Assembly: GCA_020831585.1 (NCBI GenBank) | Contig: JAFIGE010000001.1 | Span: 108,472 to 172,471, forward strand | Direction: 5' to 3' | From: Opitutales bacterium | GTDB lineage: Bacteria > Verrucomicrobiota > Verrucomicrobiia > Opitutales > Oceanipulchritudinaceae | DNA: 64,000 nucleotides | Shown: one piece after another, positions 52,738-61,640 of the stretch | Position numbering within the stretch: the first letter of the stretch is position 1 | How the letters are laid out: each line of letters opens with the position of its first letter | Made by a program: the position numbers and the translations under genes | The notes under the pieces: model-generated | Database searches by the model: none | The model's input: the letters and a program-made list of their open reading frames with translations, nothing else | What the model was told of the DNA's origin: nothing

Positions 52738-53076
52738 TCACCGCCGGTTATGGGGCGGAAACCGGTCCAGCAAGAGGCCGGCAACAGCGGCGATGGCGAT
52801 GGAGCGCCAAGGGTGGTTGCTGATGCATTCTCCGGCGGAGGTCTTCCATCGTCCGGCTCTGTCGGCGATCTTGCCCCCGATGTCGTGCATAGCGTGCATG
52901 CCTTCCTTTATATTCTCCTGCACGGCGTCATATCCTTCCTGGATGGCTGCGCCGGAGGCATTTTTGCTTTCCTCGGTCAGGTCATGGAGGTCTTCGACGA
53001 CGCGTTTGAAGTCGTCAACAAGTTGGTCCCGGCTCTTCTTCACGGACTTGATATTTGATTTGATTCGGGTGCTCAT
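52738..53076 (-). CDS. ElaB/YqjD-family (DUF883) protein
   Basis: A 112-residue protein. The long N-terminal amphipathic helix (IKSNIKSVKKSRDQLVDDFK, VVEDLHDLTEESKNASGAAI) is followed by NHPWRSIAIAAVAGLLLDRF, the C-terminal membrane anchor typical of DUF883 proteins (..P..S..IA...G...G..L). E. coli YqjD and ElaB attach to the inner membrane and bind stalled ribosomes in stationary phase under RpoS control. ATG 53076 is the first gene of a six-gene run with the YqjE-, YqjK-, NdvB-, CbpA- and CbpM-like genes. The longer upstream frame lacks homology. Confidence 0.83.
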   Translation of the reverse strand: MSTRIKSNIKSVKKSRDQLVDDFKRVVEDLHDLTEESKNASGAAIQEGYDAVQENIKEGMHAMHDIGGKIADRAGRWKTSAGECISNHPWRSIAIAAVAGLLLDRFPPHNRR

Positions 53077-53384
53077 ATTTTTGTGTCCCGTTGAGGGATT
53101 GCGTGTTGGCCGGTCGGGGCCCGGAAGATCACCCAACGGGGTCATCATCCGTCCAGAATGCCGGAGAATTGGTTTCCTGGAGGCATGATGACAGGAAACC
53201 GCGTAAACCGCTATGGGTAGTAGTCCCACCCCGGGTGCGGCGCTTGTGGTTCCGCGTTTGGGCGGTTCTTCCATCCGGATGGCCGGACCTGGATGGTGGG
53301 AAAGTACCCCATGGTGGCGGCTTTCGAAATCCTGTAGCCTCTCGTTTTCTGACTTTCTGTCAGGAAGACGCATCAACCAAAGCT
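53077..53384. other. 308-base divergent intergenic region
   Basis: It separates the YqjD-led operon (-) from the outer-membrane protein gene (+), so it should hold both promoters. No clean -35/-10 pair could be chosen by eye. A short inverted repeat CTGAC-TTTCT-GTCAG (53349-53363) lies 22 bases before the + strand start codon. No gene is seen. Confidence 0.5.
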
Positions 53385-53936
53385 ATGAGATTCAACAAAA
53401 CCACCATCCTCGGCCTAGCGGCCTCTCTCCTCCTCGCGTCGCTGGCGGCCGGGCAGAACAACTTTCCAAGCGCGGCGCAGAGCGCCGATTTGCCACGGGC
53501 GGGGAGCAAGGAGATGACGTTTGGGGGAAGCGGCGAAAGTGATCGCAGTTTCAACAACGGCAGCCTTTCCCTGGAAGGCTCCTGGGGTCACTACACAACC
53601 GACCGTCTTATGATTTCCGGTCGCCAGACGATCAGCAACATTGGCAGCCGCCGCGACTGGTCCGGATCCACCGTGCTGGCGGCCGACTATCACTTCCTCA
53701 CCGGCGCCTTCCGGCCCTTTATCGGCCCCAACTTCGGGGTGCGCTACGGGGGCAAAAGCGTCGGCGACAGCTTTGCCCTGGGCGCTCATGCGGGGGCCAA
53801 GTATTATCTCGCGGGCAATGCCTTCTTCTTTGGACGGGCCGGCTACAGCTACACCTTTGACCGTGCGGGCGATTTCGATGAAGCTTGGGACAAGGGTCGC
53901 TGGGGCTATGCCTTCGGCGTCGGCCTTCACTTTTAA
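53385..53936 (+). CDS. Small outer-membrane beta-barrel protein
   Basis: A 183-residue protein with a signal peptide (MRFNKTTILGLAASLLLASL, cut near AAG-QNN) and about eight amphipathic strands, e.g. RSFNNGSLSLEGSWGHYTTD, FRPFIGPNFGVRYGG, LGAHAGAKYYLAGNAFFFGR. It ends GVGLHF, with a terminal Phe as required for BamA-dependent barrels. It is probably an OmpW/OmpX-size porin or structural barrel. It is monocistronic, with a strong terminator 28 bases downstream. The function is not clear. Confidence 0.85.
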   Translation: MRFNKTTILGLAASLLLASLAAGQNNFPSAAQSADLPRAGSKEMTFGGSGESDRSFNNGSLSLEGSWGHYTTDRLMISGRQTISNIGSRRDWSGSTVLAADYHFLTGAFRPFIGPNFGVRYGGKSVGDSFALGAHAGAKYYLAGNAFFFGRAGYSYTFDRAGDFDEAWDKGRWGYAFGVGLHF

Positions 53937-53964
53937 GCAGCCTGTCACACACGGGCGATGATCA

Positions 53965-54000
53965 AACCCGGACACTGCAAAAGTGTCCGGGTTCTTTTTT
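53965..54000 (+). terminator. Intrinsic terminator after the outer-membrane protein gene
   Basis: Twelve perfect base pairs (AACCCGGACACT / AGTGTCCGGGTT) with a five-base loop GCAAA, followed by C and six T. It lies 28 bases downstream of the stop codon. Confidence 0.95.
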
Positions 54001-54191
54001 AATTCCCTCTCCCGGCCCAGTCAGGGGCGTGTTTGGGGGGGGGCGGGTCTTTGCAGGCTATTGGGACGGGCGAAACGGCCCCCGTCGATGAAGGTCGTCA
54101 GAAAAAAACGGGGAGAGCACGTCCTATAGCCGACTGGCGTTGGGGCTGGTCCGCTCCAACGGAGAACCCGAAAGAAAACATTTTATCATTA

Positions 54192-56282
54192 TCAATACTG
54201 TATGGGCGTTACCCTGAATGGGGAACCGTTACCCTCCGGGGTGGTGTGAAAGAGGAGGTCGCCACCTTCGCAGATTTCCGAATGGCGCACCCAGGCGCGG
54301 TCAAGAGGGACGCCGTTGAGGGTCAAGCCGACAAAATCGGCGTCATCCGCCGTTGGGCCATCGACACGCAGGCGCAGGCGTTTGTGCTGCAGACCCACGG
54401 TCAGGTTTGCTTCGGGAAAAAGGGGCGGGACGAGGAGGTAAAGATCCATCCCTGCTATGGGATAGAGGCCGAGGGAGGCGGCGATAAAGAAGGTGCTCTG
54501 GGAACCCATATCCTCATTATCGCTGAGGCCCTCGCGCCCGCTGCGGTAGTGCTGGCGCAACTGGCGGCGCACTTGGCGGGCGGAAAGGTCGGGGCGACCG
54601 GCGTAGTGGTAGAGAAAGGGGGTGTGGAGAATGATTTCCTTCCAGAGGTAAATGCGTTCGAAGAAAAGATCGAGGTGACGGCAAAAGGCGTCCGCCCCCC
54701 CGTGACGGGTGACGATTTCGGGAAGGAGATGCATGGCCTGAAAAGCCCACTCATGGGCCGTTCCCTCATAGAAGAAGGGGTCGTTCCAGTAGTCGGGGCA
54801 AAGGGGCTGCCAGGGATCAAACGGTTCGACCCATTCGCCGTCGGCGTGGCGCGGGGCAAAGCATTTCAAATCATCCCGCCAAAGCTCCCAGAGTTTGTCC
54901 ACCCGCCCGGCGGCTGGAGAACCGGCGGCGGGGAGCGCGGCGGCGGCGGCAAGGCGGGTGGCACACGCATCCTGAAAGCTGTATTCAATGCTGCGGGAAA
55001 CACAGTTGGGCGTGCCCACGGGCAGCCAGCCACGCTCTCGGTGTTCGGGGTAGCGCCCGAAAAACCTCGGATTGGGTGAGGGGGACTCGGCCGTGCGCGT
55101 CATTGCTCCGTGCAGGCGGGCGGGCTCCGTTCCGGGCAGTTCCTTGAGGACCGCTTCAAGAAAAAGGATGTCGGCGGAGGAGCCGCCCTGGATAAAGGCG
55201 CTGTGTCCGTTGATCCAGGAATCGGGAATCCATCCGGTCAATTCGCCGATTTCGAGGAGGGCGCGGTTGAGGTCGGCCTGGAACTGCGGAAGGGTCAGGG
55301 CAAACCAGCTATTGGCGTTGCGGGCGCTGTCCCATAGGCAATAGAGGTTGTTGAACTGACGTTCCTTCGAGGGCAGCCAGGCGTCTTCATCGGCCGCCCC
55401 AAGATCGTCCGGCATGCAATAGAGGCGATAAAGAAAGGTGTAGAAGAGGCGCTTTTCAGCTTCCGTGCCCCCTCCCACACGGTGGTTTTGGAGGACGGCT
55501 TCCCAGATATCGGCGGTTTCGCGGCGCACAGCGTCGAATCCGCGCTCACCCATCTCCTGACCAAGGTGACGGCGGGCCTGGGCCACGCTCACATTGGACA
55601 GCCCGATCGCCACTTCGAGTTCGGGGATGCAGCCAAAGCCGGCGACGGCATAGGCATGGGGACCGTCGCTTCGCCCAACAGCTCCGTCCTGGACAAGAAA
55701 CTCCTGACTTCGGCTCGTGGCCGGAGCGGAAAAGCGAACGGCAAAGTAGATCGAGTAAAGGGCATTGTGTCCCCATCCGCCCCGGTAGTCCGCGCGGCCA
55801 ACGATCTGTTCGTCGTCCAGCCATTCAAGGAACCCGCCGATGCTTTCCCCGGCGATGACATGCCCGAGGTCGATCTTCAGCCACGCGCTGGCGGATTCCG
55901 GAAACGAAAAGCGATACAGGGCGCAGCGGGCTGTGGCCGTGATCTCGGAGCGGATGCCGGTGAACCCGTCAGTGACGGTGTAATACCCCGCGGAACCTGC
56001 CTCGGCGGTGGGCTGGAGGCCGAGAGCGGGGTTGCGCGGTTCCCGGCAGGCGGGCAGGATGAGGATGTTACCCGCCCGACCAGCGCCCCCGGTGCCGCTG
56101 ACGTGGGTTTGGCTGAACCCGACAATGGACTGGCCGGTCGCGTAACCGTTGGTGTGGGGATTGAGGGTATCCGGGCCTGGCCGGGCCATGCCAAAGGGGC
56201 GATAGGGGCCGGGGAGGCAATTGCCGCCCTTGTCAACGGCGTGAAATGGATCGATCAGATCGACGAGAGACGTGGGTGTCAT
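54192..56282 (-). CDS. GH92 alpha-mannosidase-like glycoside hydrolase
   Basis: A 696-residue protein of family GH92 (calcium-dependent exo-alpha-mannosidases). The N-terminal domain has GNCLPGPYRPFGMARPGPDT and IVGFSQTHVSGTGG. The catalytic (alpha/alpha)6 domain holds LYCMPDDLG, DSARNANSWFALTL, FFYEGTAHEWAFQAMH and SDNEDMGSQSTFFIAASLGL followed by YPIAG. Members usually act on extracellular N-glycans and carry a signal peptide; here the start MTPTSLVDLIDPFHAVDKGG has none, so it may be cytoplasmic. It is 118 bases downstream of the GH42 gene on the same strand, probably a glycan-use operon. Confidence 0.88.
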   Translation of the reverse strand: MTPTSLVDLIDPFHAVDKGGNCLPGPYRPFGMARPGPDTLNPHTNGYATGQSIVGFSQTHVSGTGGAGRAGNILILPACREPRNPALGLQPTAEAGSAGYYTVTDGFTGIRSEITATARCALYRFSFPESASAWLKIDLGHVIAGESIGGFLEWLDDEQIVGRADYRGGWGHNALYSIYFAVRFSAPATSRSQEFLVQDGAVGRSDGPHAYAVAGFGCIPELEVAIGLSNVSVAQARRHLGQEMGERGFDAVRRETADIWEAVLQNHRVGGGTEAEKRLFYTFLYRLYCMPDDLGAADEDAWLPSKERQFNNLYCLWDSARNANSWFALTLPQFQADLNRALLEIGELTGWIPDSWINGHSAFIQGGSSADILFLEAVLKELPGTEPARLHGAMTRTAESPSPNPRFFGRYPEHRERGWLPVGTPNCVSRSIEYSFQDACATRLAAAAALPAAGSPAAGRVDKLWELWRDDLKCFAPRHADGEWVEPFDPWQPLCPDYWNDPFFYEGTAHEWAFQAMHLLPEIVTRHGGADAFCRHLDLFFERIYLWKEIILHTPFLYHYAGRPDLSARQVRRQLRQHYRSGREGLSDNEDMGSQSTFFIAASLGLYPIAGMDLYLLVPPLFPEANLTVGLQHKRLRLRVDGPTADDADFVGLTLNGVPLDRAWVRHSEICEGGDLLFHTTPEGNGSPFRVTPIQY

Positions 56283-56400
56283 GATGGGTCATTCCGGGGA
56301 TATCAGGCAGCCAGGGAGGAGCCATCAACAACCTGTAATAGAGGTGATGCTGCGTGGCCGTTTGCCATGTGCATAGAGAGTTTGCGCCGGAAATTTGCCC

Positions 56401-58488
56401 TCATCGCACCTCCCCGGTTAGCTCGACCAAAGCGATTTGCAGCGGATCGAGCAGGGTGTCGCCTTCGAAGCGATCGCCTGTGAGGCGGTCGATGCCGGGA
56501 TTTGCCAGCCGCACGTGGGCGGGCTTTTCAGCAATGTTGACGATTCCATAACCCTGGAGGTTACCTTGGGCATCGCACCGGGGGATGGCGAGGACCGTCG
56601 GGTCGCCCGCAGAGTGCCGCTTCACTCCCGCCGCGTCCATCAGCCGGTGCACGAGGTGGAGGTAAAGCGTGCGATCCGGGAAGGTGCCACAGGCGATCAC
56701 GCGCCCACCCGAGGGGAAGACCCGCTCCACGACGGCCGCCTCGCCGTCGCCGTAACCCCCGCGATAATACGCCAGGGCATGGGCTGTTTGCAGACGGTAA
56801 CCCTCGCACCAAATACGTGGATACGAGGTGGGGAAGCTTTCGCCGATCAGGGTGATGCGGTCTTCCATCCATTTGGGCGAAAAGCCGCCCAAGCCCTCCG
56901 CGCCGAAAAGATCTTCGAAACCGCCGAAAACCCGGTCACGCCAAATGGTCATTTCCTCGGTGCGCGTTCCGGTCATGGGGCCCACAAGGAGCATTCCCCC
57001 GGCTTCGACCCATTCCGCGAGGCGTTTGCGCGTATCGTCGCGCAACAGGGGCAAGATCGGCAAAACGAGGATACGGTAAGGCGAAAAGTCCATCGTCTCG
57101 TTGATCACATCTCGCCAGATATGATCTTCCACGAGCGGCAAATAGAAGTCGTCGCGCCAGACTTTGTTATAGACCACACCGTCGTCGTGCGGATCAATGC
57201 TGAGCGCCCAGGCTGCCTCGTTGCTGTAAAGCACCGCCACTTCCGCAGGGGCGACGCGGGAGGCTTGCAGCCAGCTCTCCTGTCCGGCGACCTCGGCACA
57301 GAGGAGCCGGTGGGCATCCACCCCGGGCCGGAAATCCCCTGCCGCCGTGACCAGTGTTCCGTGGAGCATCTCCTGTCCGGCCCAGTGCTGCCGCCATTGC
57401 CAATAGAGGATCATGGAACCGCCGAGCAAGAGAGAGAGCCAGCTCATGCACCGCAGCCCCTCCCCGTGCATGTGGATATTCCAGGTGCGCCCGCCGGCGC
57501 TCCAATTCGGGGCGGTTTCGAGCAACCAGTAGGGGCGGGCCTTCTCGCGGCGCATACGCTCGAAGATGTAGAGCGTCCAGTTGTAGTGTTCGAGGTCCTT
57601 ATAGCAACTGACGCCCACCGCGTCGAGCACCCGGTTGTGCTGATACCAATGCATGCCGGGACTCTCCGTCATGTTGGAGGTGATGGGTTTCTCGGAAAAA
57701 CGGCGGATGCAGGCGCACTGCGCGGCGATAAAATCGCTCCACCCGTCATTCTGAAAACGGGCCTGGGCCATGAGCAGGGAGGGATGGTGGCGCTCCGGCA
57801 CCTCAATGGTCCCGACCGCCGCCGTGACCATGGGGATTTGCTCAAAGCGGTCGTATGCCTGGCTCCAGAACTGGAGGCCCCACGCTTCGTTGAGGCGCTC
57901 AATCGTGCCGAAGCGCGCCTTCAGCCAATCGTGGAAATATTGGCGGGTCTCCGGACCATAGTCACTGCCCGACATTTCGTTGTCGATTTGCCAGGAGTGG
58001 ACCGCCGGATGATCCCCGAACGCGCGCGCCATCTCCTCCACAATGCGTGCGCAGAATTCGCGATAGCGCCGGCTATGGTGATTAAAGTGCTTCCGCTGGC
58101 CATGAATCGCCACCCTTCCATCCGGCTTGACCTGCAGGACCTCGGGATAGGATTCGGTAAGCCAGGCGGGCGGAGCCGCCGTCGGCGTGCCTATCATCAC
58201 ACGGATCCCCGCCGCATGGCAAAGGTCGAGGACCTCCCGCGCCCACGCGAAATCAAAAACACCTTCCTGCGGCTCCATGCGCTTCCAGGCAAATTCGAAA
58301 AGCCGGACAATGCGAAACCCCAGCTCTTGCATGCGCGCCACGTCCTTGGGCCATTCGGATGCCTCCCACATCTCAGGATACCAGCTCGCACCGATCAGAA
58401 TTGGCTCGGCGTAGGGATCAGACGGGGACGTCGCTGCGTCACCGGAAGCGGAAGGATTTTGAGGAATTGCGGGGATGGAGGGGTCCAT
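56401..58488 (-). CDS. GH42 beta-galactosidase
   Basis: A 695-residue GH42 enzyme from ATG 58488. The N-terminal TIM barrel has ILIGASWYPEMWEASEWPKD and WKRMEPQEGVFDFAWA. The acid/base Glu is in HSWQIDNEMSGSDYG and the nucleophile Glu probably in WLLETAPNWSAGGR. The trimerisation domain (ILVLPILPLLRDDTRKRLAE, WVEAGGMLLVGPMTG) and a small C-terminal beta domain complete the family architecture. It hydrolyses terminal beta-galactosides. No signal peptide is present. It follows the AraC-type regulator gene by 80 bases in the same direction, suggesting local control. The extra N-terminal codons from 58602 lie in the gap and are unlikely. Confidence 0.92.
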   Translation of the reverse strand: MDPSIPAIPQNPSASGDAATSPSDPYAEPILIGASWYPEMWEASEWPKDVARMQELGFRIVRLFEFAWKRMEPQEGVFDFAWAREVLDLCHAAGIRVMIGTPTAAPPAWLTESYPEVLQVKPDGRVAIHGQRKHFNHHSRRYREFCARIVEEMARAFGDHPAVHSWQIDNEMSGSDYGPETRQYFHDWLKARFGTIERLNEAWGLQFWSQAYDRFEQIPMVTAAVGTIEVPERHHPSLLMAQARFQNDGWSDFIAAQCACIRRFSEKPITSNMTESPGMHWYQHNRVLDAVGVSCYKDLEHYNWTLYIFERMRREKARPYWLLETAPNWSAGGRTWNIHMHGEGLRCMSWLSLLLGGSMILYWQWRQHWAGQEMLHGTLVTAAGDFRPGVDAHRLLCAEVAGQESWLQASRVAPAEVAVLYSNEAAWALSIDPHDDGVVYNKVWRDDFYLPLVEDHIWRDVINETMDFSPYRILVLPILPLLRDDTRKRLAEWVEAGGMLLVGPMTGTRTEEMTIWRDRVFGGFEDLFGAEGLGGFSPKWMEDRITLIGESFPTSYPRIWCEGYRLQTAHALAYYRGGYGDGEAAVVERVFPSGGRVIACGTFPDRTLYLHLVHRLMDAAGVKRHSAGDPTVLAIPRCDAQGNLQGYGIVNIAEKPAHVRLANPGIDRLTGDRFEGDTLLDPLQIALVELTGEVR

Positions 58489-58568
58489 AGCGGGCAACGC
58501 TAGCACGAAGATTTCCCCTCTGTCCCGCCAAACCGTAAGGGATTGAGAGAATGGCTGCCGATCGAGCC

Positions 58569-59456
58569 CTACACCGCGACTGCCGACTGGGCCCGGCGCC
58601 ACTCCAGAGGCGTTTTCCCGGTCGACCGGCGAAAGAGCCGGTTAAACTGGGAAAGCGACTGGAAGCCGCTGGCAAAAGCCACCTCAGTGACCGGCAGGGC
58701 AGACTGGCCAAGCAGACGGCGCGCCTCATCCAGGCGGGTTTCGTTGACGTATTCGATGAAGCGCAAACCGGTCGACTCGTGGAATAACCGGGAAAAGTGC
58801 CCTTCGCTCAGACCCGAAAGTCGGGCCGCCTCGGACAACCGGATAACACCCTGAAACTCCCGGCTGATCCAAGCACACACCTTTGAGACGGCAGCCGGCA
58901 GGGGTTTTTCACGGTAATCCAGGCGCAAGTCGATGGACTCGGCGAGATCATCGGCCGCGATCGTCAGCCAACGGTGCAAGGCCTCATGGGCGCGACGTTC
59001 CAGGAGGTGGGTATCGGCGGTTCGGGCGCGGATGTTATCCAAGTCATCTTCCAGGCCAAGGCGGGAAAGGAGATGGCGGAGACGATTGATGCCCTCCGCC
59101 CCAAAGGCTCCCACACGGTAGCCACCGACAGCGAGAAAGCCAATTGTTTGTCCCGCAGCCCGCAAGGGCACAGCCAACACGGCGAGCCCCGCATCGCATG
59201 TCACAACTGCCCCACCCTGCGCATCCGCCGCATTGCGCTGTACCCGGCGGCAATGATCCCGCCCGCCGGCGGAACCCTGCACCCATTGACAGAGGGGCGA
59301 GTCGCCACAGGCCGCCCCCGCGATCAATAGCTCACCCGATGGCCCGAGGATACTCAGGCGAACATGCGCCAGGGCAAAAAAATCCCTCTGCAGTTCCGCA
59401 AGTTTGGGAGACTCCTGAAGCTTTTGAAGAAGGGCTTTTCGGATGATTCGGGACAT
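58569..59456 (-). CDS. AraC-family regulator with PocR sensory domain
   Basis: A 295-residue regulator. The PocR ligand-binding domain (about 10-150) shows its cysteine pattern: AGAACGDSPLCQWVQGSAGG with DHCRRV, then VTCDAGLAVLAVPLRAAGQ and GFLAVGGYRVG. The C-terminal AraC DNA-binding domain has two helix-turn-helix units: IRLSEAARLSGLSEGHFSRL and LPVTEVAFASGFQSLSQFNR, followed by FRRSTGKTPLEWR. PocR domains sense small hydrocarbon or diol-like ligands. Here it likely controls the GH42/GH92 genes downstream on the same strand (inference). It is divergent from the DUF4914 gene across 84 bases. ATG 59456 is preferred over 59495. Confidence 0.9.
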   Translation of the reverse strand: MSRIIRKALLQKLQESPKLAELQRDFFALAHVRLSILGPSGELLIAGAACGDSPLCQWVQGSAGGRDHCRRVQRNAADAQGGAVVTCDAGLAVLAVPLRAAGQTIGFLAVGGYRVGAFGAEGINRLRHLLSRLGLEDDLDNIRARTADTHLLERRAHEALHRWLTIAADDLAESIDLRLDYREKPLPAAVSKVCAWISREFQGVIRLSEAARLSGLSEGHFSRLFHESTGLRFIEYVNETRLDEARRLLGQSALPVTEVAFASGFQSLSQFNRLFRRSTGKTPLEWRRAQSAVAV

Positions 59457-59540
59457 GCGGCGGAATTTAAGATCAAAAATTGCACAGTCGATCAAAATTT
59501 GCGAAGCGGTGCCTGCGGAAAGCTGTTAGACTGGCTCCCG

Positions 59541-61454
59541 ATGAATACTACCGAAAGTACCACCCGCCGTTCTATTCCCTTCCGCGTAAGCGGTCTGGCC
59601 AAGGAAATTCTCGAGCAAGCTCCGAGTGTTGCCTATGCCGGAACCGTCAATGAGCTGGCCAAACTGGCCGTTCGTGATGTCGGACCGGACGGCTGGCACG
59701 ACATTGCTTACGATGTTCCCGGCAAGGGAATGGTCCTTGAAGCGCGGGCCTGCTCCGTGAAAAACGGCATCGCGGCCAATTACGTTGAGCCCTACATGCG
59801 CCGCCGTGACCCCGATTGCATGGTCATCGGAGATTCCAAGAAGACCGATAAGCCAACCTTTCAGGCAGAGTTTGGCAAGCCCTTCGATGGGCTCCGCGCG
59901 GAGACGGGGGAATGGCTGAAGAAGCAGAATCTCGCGATCTTCGGATTTGTCGCCGGTATGCCCGGCAAGGGCGTGGATGCCCTCGCCATCTGCCCGGATA
60001 ACGCCGGCTTCTTTGCCATGGGTCTGGCCATGTTGCAGGGGATTCTCCCGGTGGAAAAGCTTGATGCAAATTTTGCCCCGAAGGCCATCATTTTTGTCGC
60101 CCCGCCCTTCCGCCACACGGAATTCAAGGGCAAGCAGATCGTGGTGCACAATCGCCTCGAAGGGATGCACGAGCTCTTCAGCTACAACCTTTATCCGGGG
60201 CCGAGTGCCAAGAAAGGCATCTACGGGGTGTTGCTCACTCTCGGAGAATCCGAAGAATGGGTCACCATGCACTGCTCCACGGTGCGGGTGGTCACTCCCT
60301 ACGAGACCTCCATTGTCGTTTCCCACGAAGGTGCCAGCGGTGGCGGCAAGAGCGAGATGCTCGAACAGGCCCACCGGCTTTCCGACGGCTCCCTCCTTAT
60401 GGGGCGGAACATCCTCACGGGCGACAAACGCCTCCTCACCCTGCCAAGCAGTTGCGACCTCCATCCGGTGACCGACGACATGGCGCTCTGCCACCCGTCT
60501 CTGCACAAGGACGGCGGCAAACTCACCCTGATGGATGCGGAGGAAGCCTGGTTTGTGCGCGTGAATCACATCACCGAGTATGGCGTCGACCCGCACTTGG
60601 AAAAGATGACGGTGGAGCCGAAAAAGCCTTTCCTTTTCCTCAATATCGATGCCAAGCCAGGGAGCACCGCCCTTATTTGGGAGCACATTGAAGACGAGCC
60701 CGGCAAGCCCTGCCCGAATCCCCGCGTGATTGTGCCCCGCGATGCGGTGGACGATGTGGTTGATGGTGAAGTCGATGTCGACATCCGCAGCTTCGGCGTC
60801 CGCTGCCCTCCCTGCACCCGGGAAAACCCGAGCTACGGTATCATCGGGATGTTCCACCTGCTGCCGCCCGCATTGGCCTGGCTCTGGCGCCTCACCGCTC
60901 CCCGCGGCCACGCCAACCCGAGCATCATTCAAACAGAAGGCATGTCCTCCGAAGGTGTCGGGTCCTACTGGCCCTTCGCGACCGGTCGCAAAGTCGACCA
61001 AGCCAATCTGCTCCTGCGCCAGATCGTGAACACACCCAAAGTGAAGTATGTGCTCATCCCGAACCAGCACATCGGCGCATGGGAAACGAGCTTTATGCCG
61101 CAGTGGATCACCCGGGAATATCTTGCCCGCCGCGGCGGTGCGGAGTTCTTTGCCGACAAGCTCTCGCCCTCCCGCTGCCCCCTCCTCGGCTACAACCCCA
61201 CTTCGATCGTCGTGGAAGGCCGCACCATCGGTGCCTGGTTCTTTGAAGTCGATAAGCAGCCTGAAGTCGGCGAAGCCGCCTATGATCAGGGCGCGGAAAT
61301 TCTCGCTGACTTCTTCCACCGGGAATTGCGCGGCTTCCTCTCGGACGACCTCGATCCCCTCGGCCGCCGCATCATTGATTGCTGCCTGGAAAACGGAACA
61401 CTGAACGATTACCTCGGCCTCATCCCGCACGAGGTCCTGAAATCCCACCGTTAA
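59541..61454 (+). CDS. DUF4914 family protein, PEPCK-like P-loop
   Basis: A 637-residue cytoplasmic protein. The P-loop EGASGGGKSEMLEQAHRL (about residue 262) is PEPCK/HPr-kinase-like rather than a standard NTPase loop. Other blocks are KGIYGVLLTLGESEEWVTMH, LFLNIDAKPGSTALIWEHIE, IIGMFHLLPPALAWLWRL and SYWPFATGRKVDQANLLLRQ. It lacks the GTP-PEPCK signature (FPSACGKTN), so it is not ordinary pckG. I assign it to DUF4914, known from Bacteroidota, Firmicutes and Verrucomicrobiota with no proven reaction. ATG 59541 is chosen; the frame from 59364 runs inside the AraC-type gene. A terminator follows. Confidence 0.8.
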   Translation: MNTTESTTRRSIPFRVSGLAKEILEQAPSVAYAGTVNELAKLAVRDVGPDGWHDIAYDVPGKGMVLEARACSVKNGIAANYVEPYMRRRDPDCMVIGDSKKTDKPTFQAEFGKPFDGLRAETGEWLKKQNLAIFGFVAGMPGKGVDALAICPDNAGFFAMGLAMLQGILPVEKLDANFAPKAIIFVAPPFRHTEFKGKQIVVHNRLEGMHELFSYNLYPGPSAKKGIYGVLLTLGESEEWVTMHCSTVRVVTPYETSIVVSHEGASGGGKSEMLEQAHRLSDGSLLMGRNILTGDKRLLTLPSSCDLHPVTDDMALCHPSLHKDGGKLTLMDAEEAWFVRVNHITEYGVDPHLEKMTVEPKKPFLFLNIDAKPGSTALIWEHIEDEPGKPCPNPRVIVPRDAVDDVVDGEVDVDIRSFGVRCPPCTRENPSYGIIGMFHLLPPALAWLWRLTAPRGHANPSIIQTEGMSSEGVGSYWPFATGRKVDQANLLLRQIVNTPKVKYVLIPNQHIGAWETSFMPQWITREYLARRGGAEFFADKLSPSRCPLLGYNPTSIVVEGRTIGAWFFEVDKQPEVGEAAYDQGAEILADFFHRELRGFLSDDLDPLGRRIIDCCLENGTLNDYLGLIPHEVLKSHR

Positions 61455-61485
61455 GCCAGTTTGTAACCCCAAAACATTGAACCGG

Positions 61486-61540
61486 AAGGCCGGGTTCGAC
61501 TCGAAGTTGCCAAACTTCAGCGGACCCGGCCTTTCTTTTT
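61486..61540 (+). terminator. Intrinsic terminator after the DUF4914 gene
   Basis: The outer stem AAGGCCGGGT / ACCCGGCCTT encloses a second small stem (GAAGTT / AACTTC) and is followed by TCTTTTT. It lies 32 bases after the stop codon. Confidence 0.88.
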
Positions 61541-61640
61541 GCCCTGTCCGAGCGGGCGAAAGCGGCTTCCTTGCCGTCGGCGGGCGCGACCGGGCGCGGC
61601 ATTCCGAGACCGTGCGTGAGAGCCCTGAGCCTCGCCTTCC

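Noticed and set aside
56437..58503. 688-codon + strand open frame
   Set aside because: Antisense to the GH42 gene with conserved catalytic residues.
59541..61454. Ordinary GTP-dependent PEP carboxykinase (pckG)
   Set aside because: Size is similar, but the FPSACGKTN loop and other pckG signatures are absent; the blocks fit DUF4914 better.
59526..61472. 648-codon - strand open frame
   Set aside because: Antisense to the DUF4914 gene; composition of a shadow frame.
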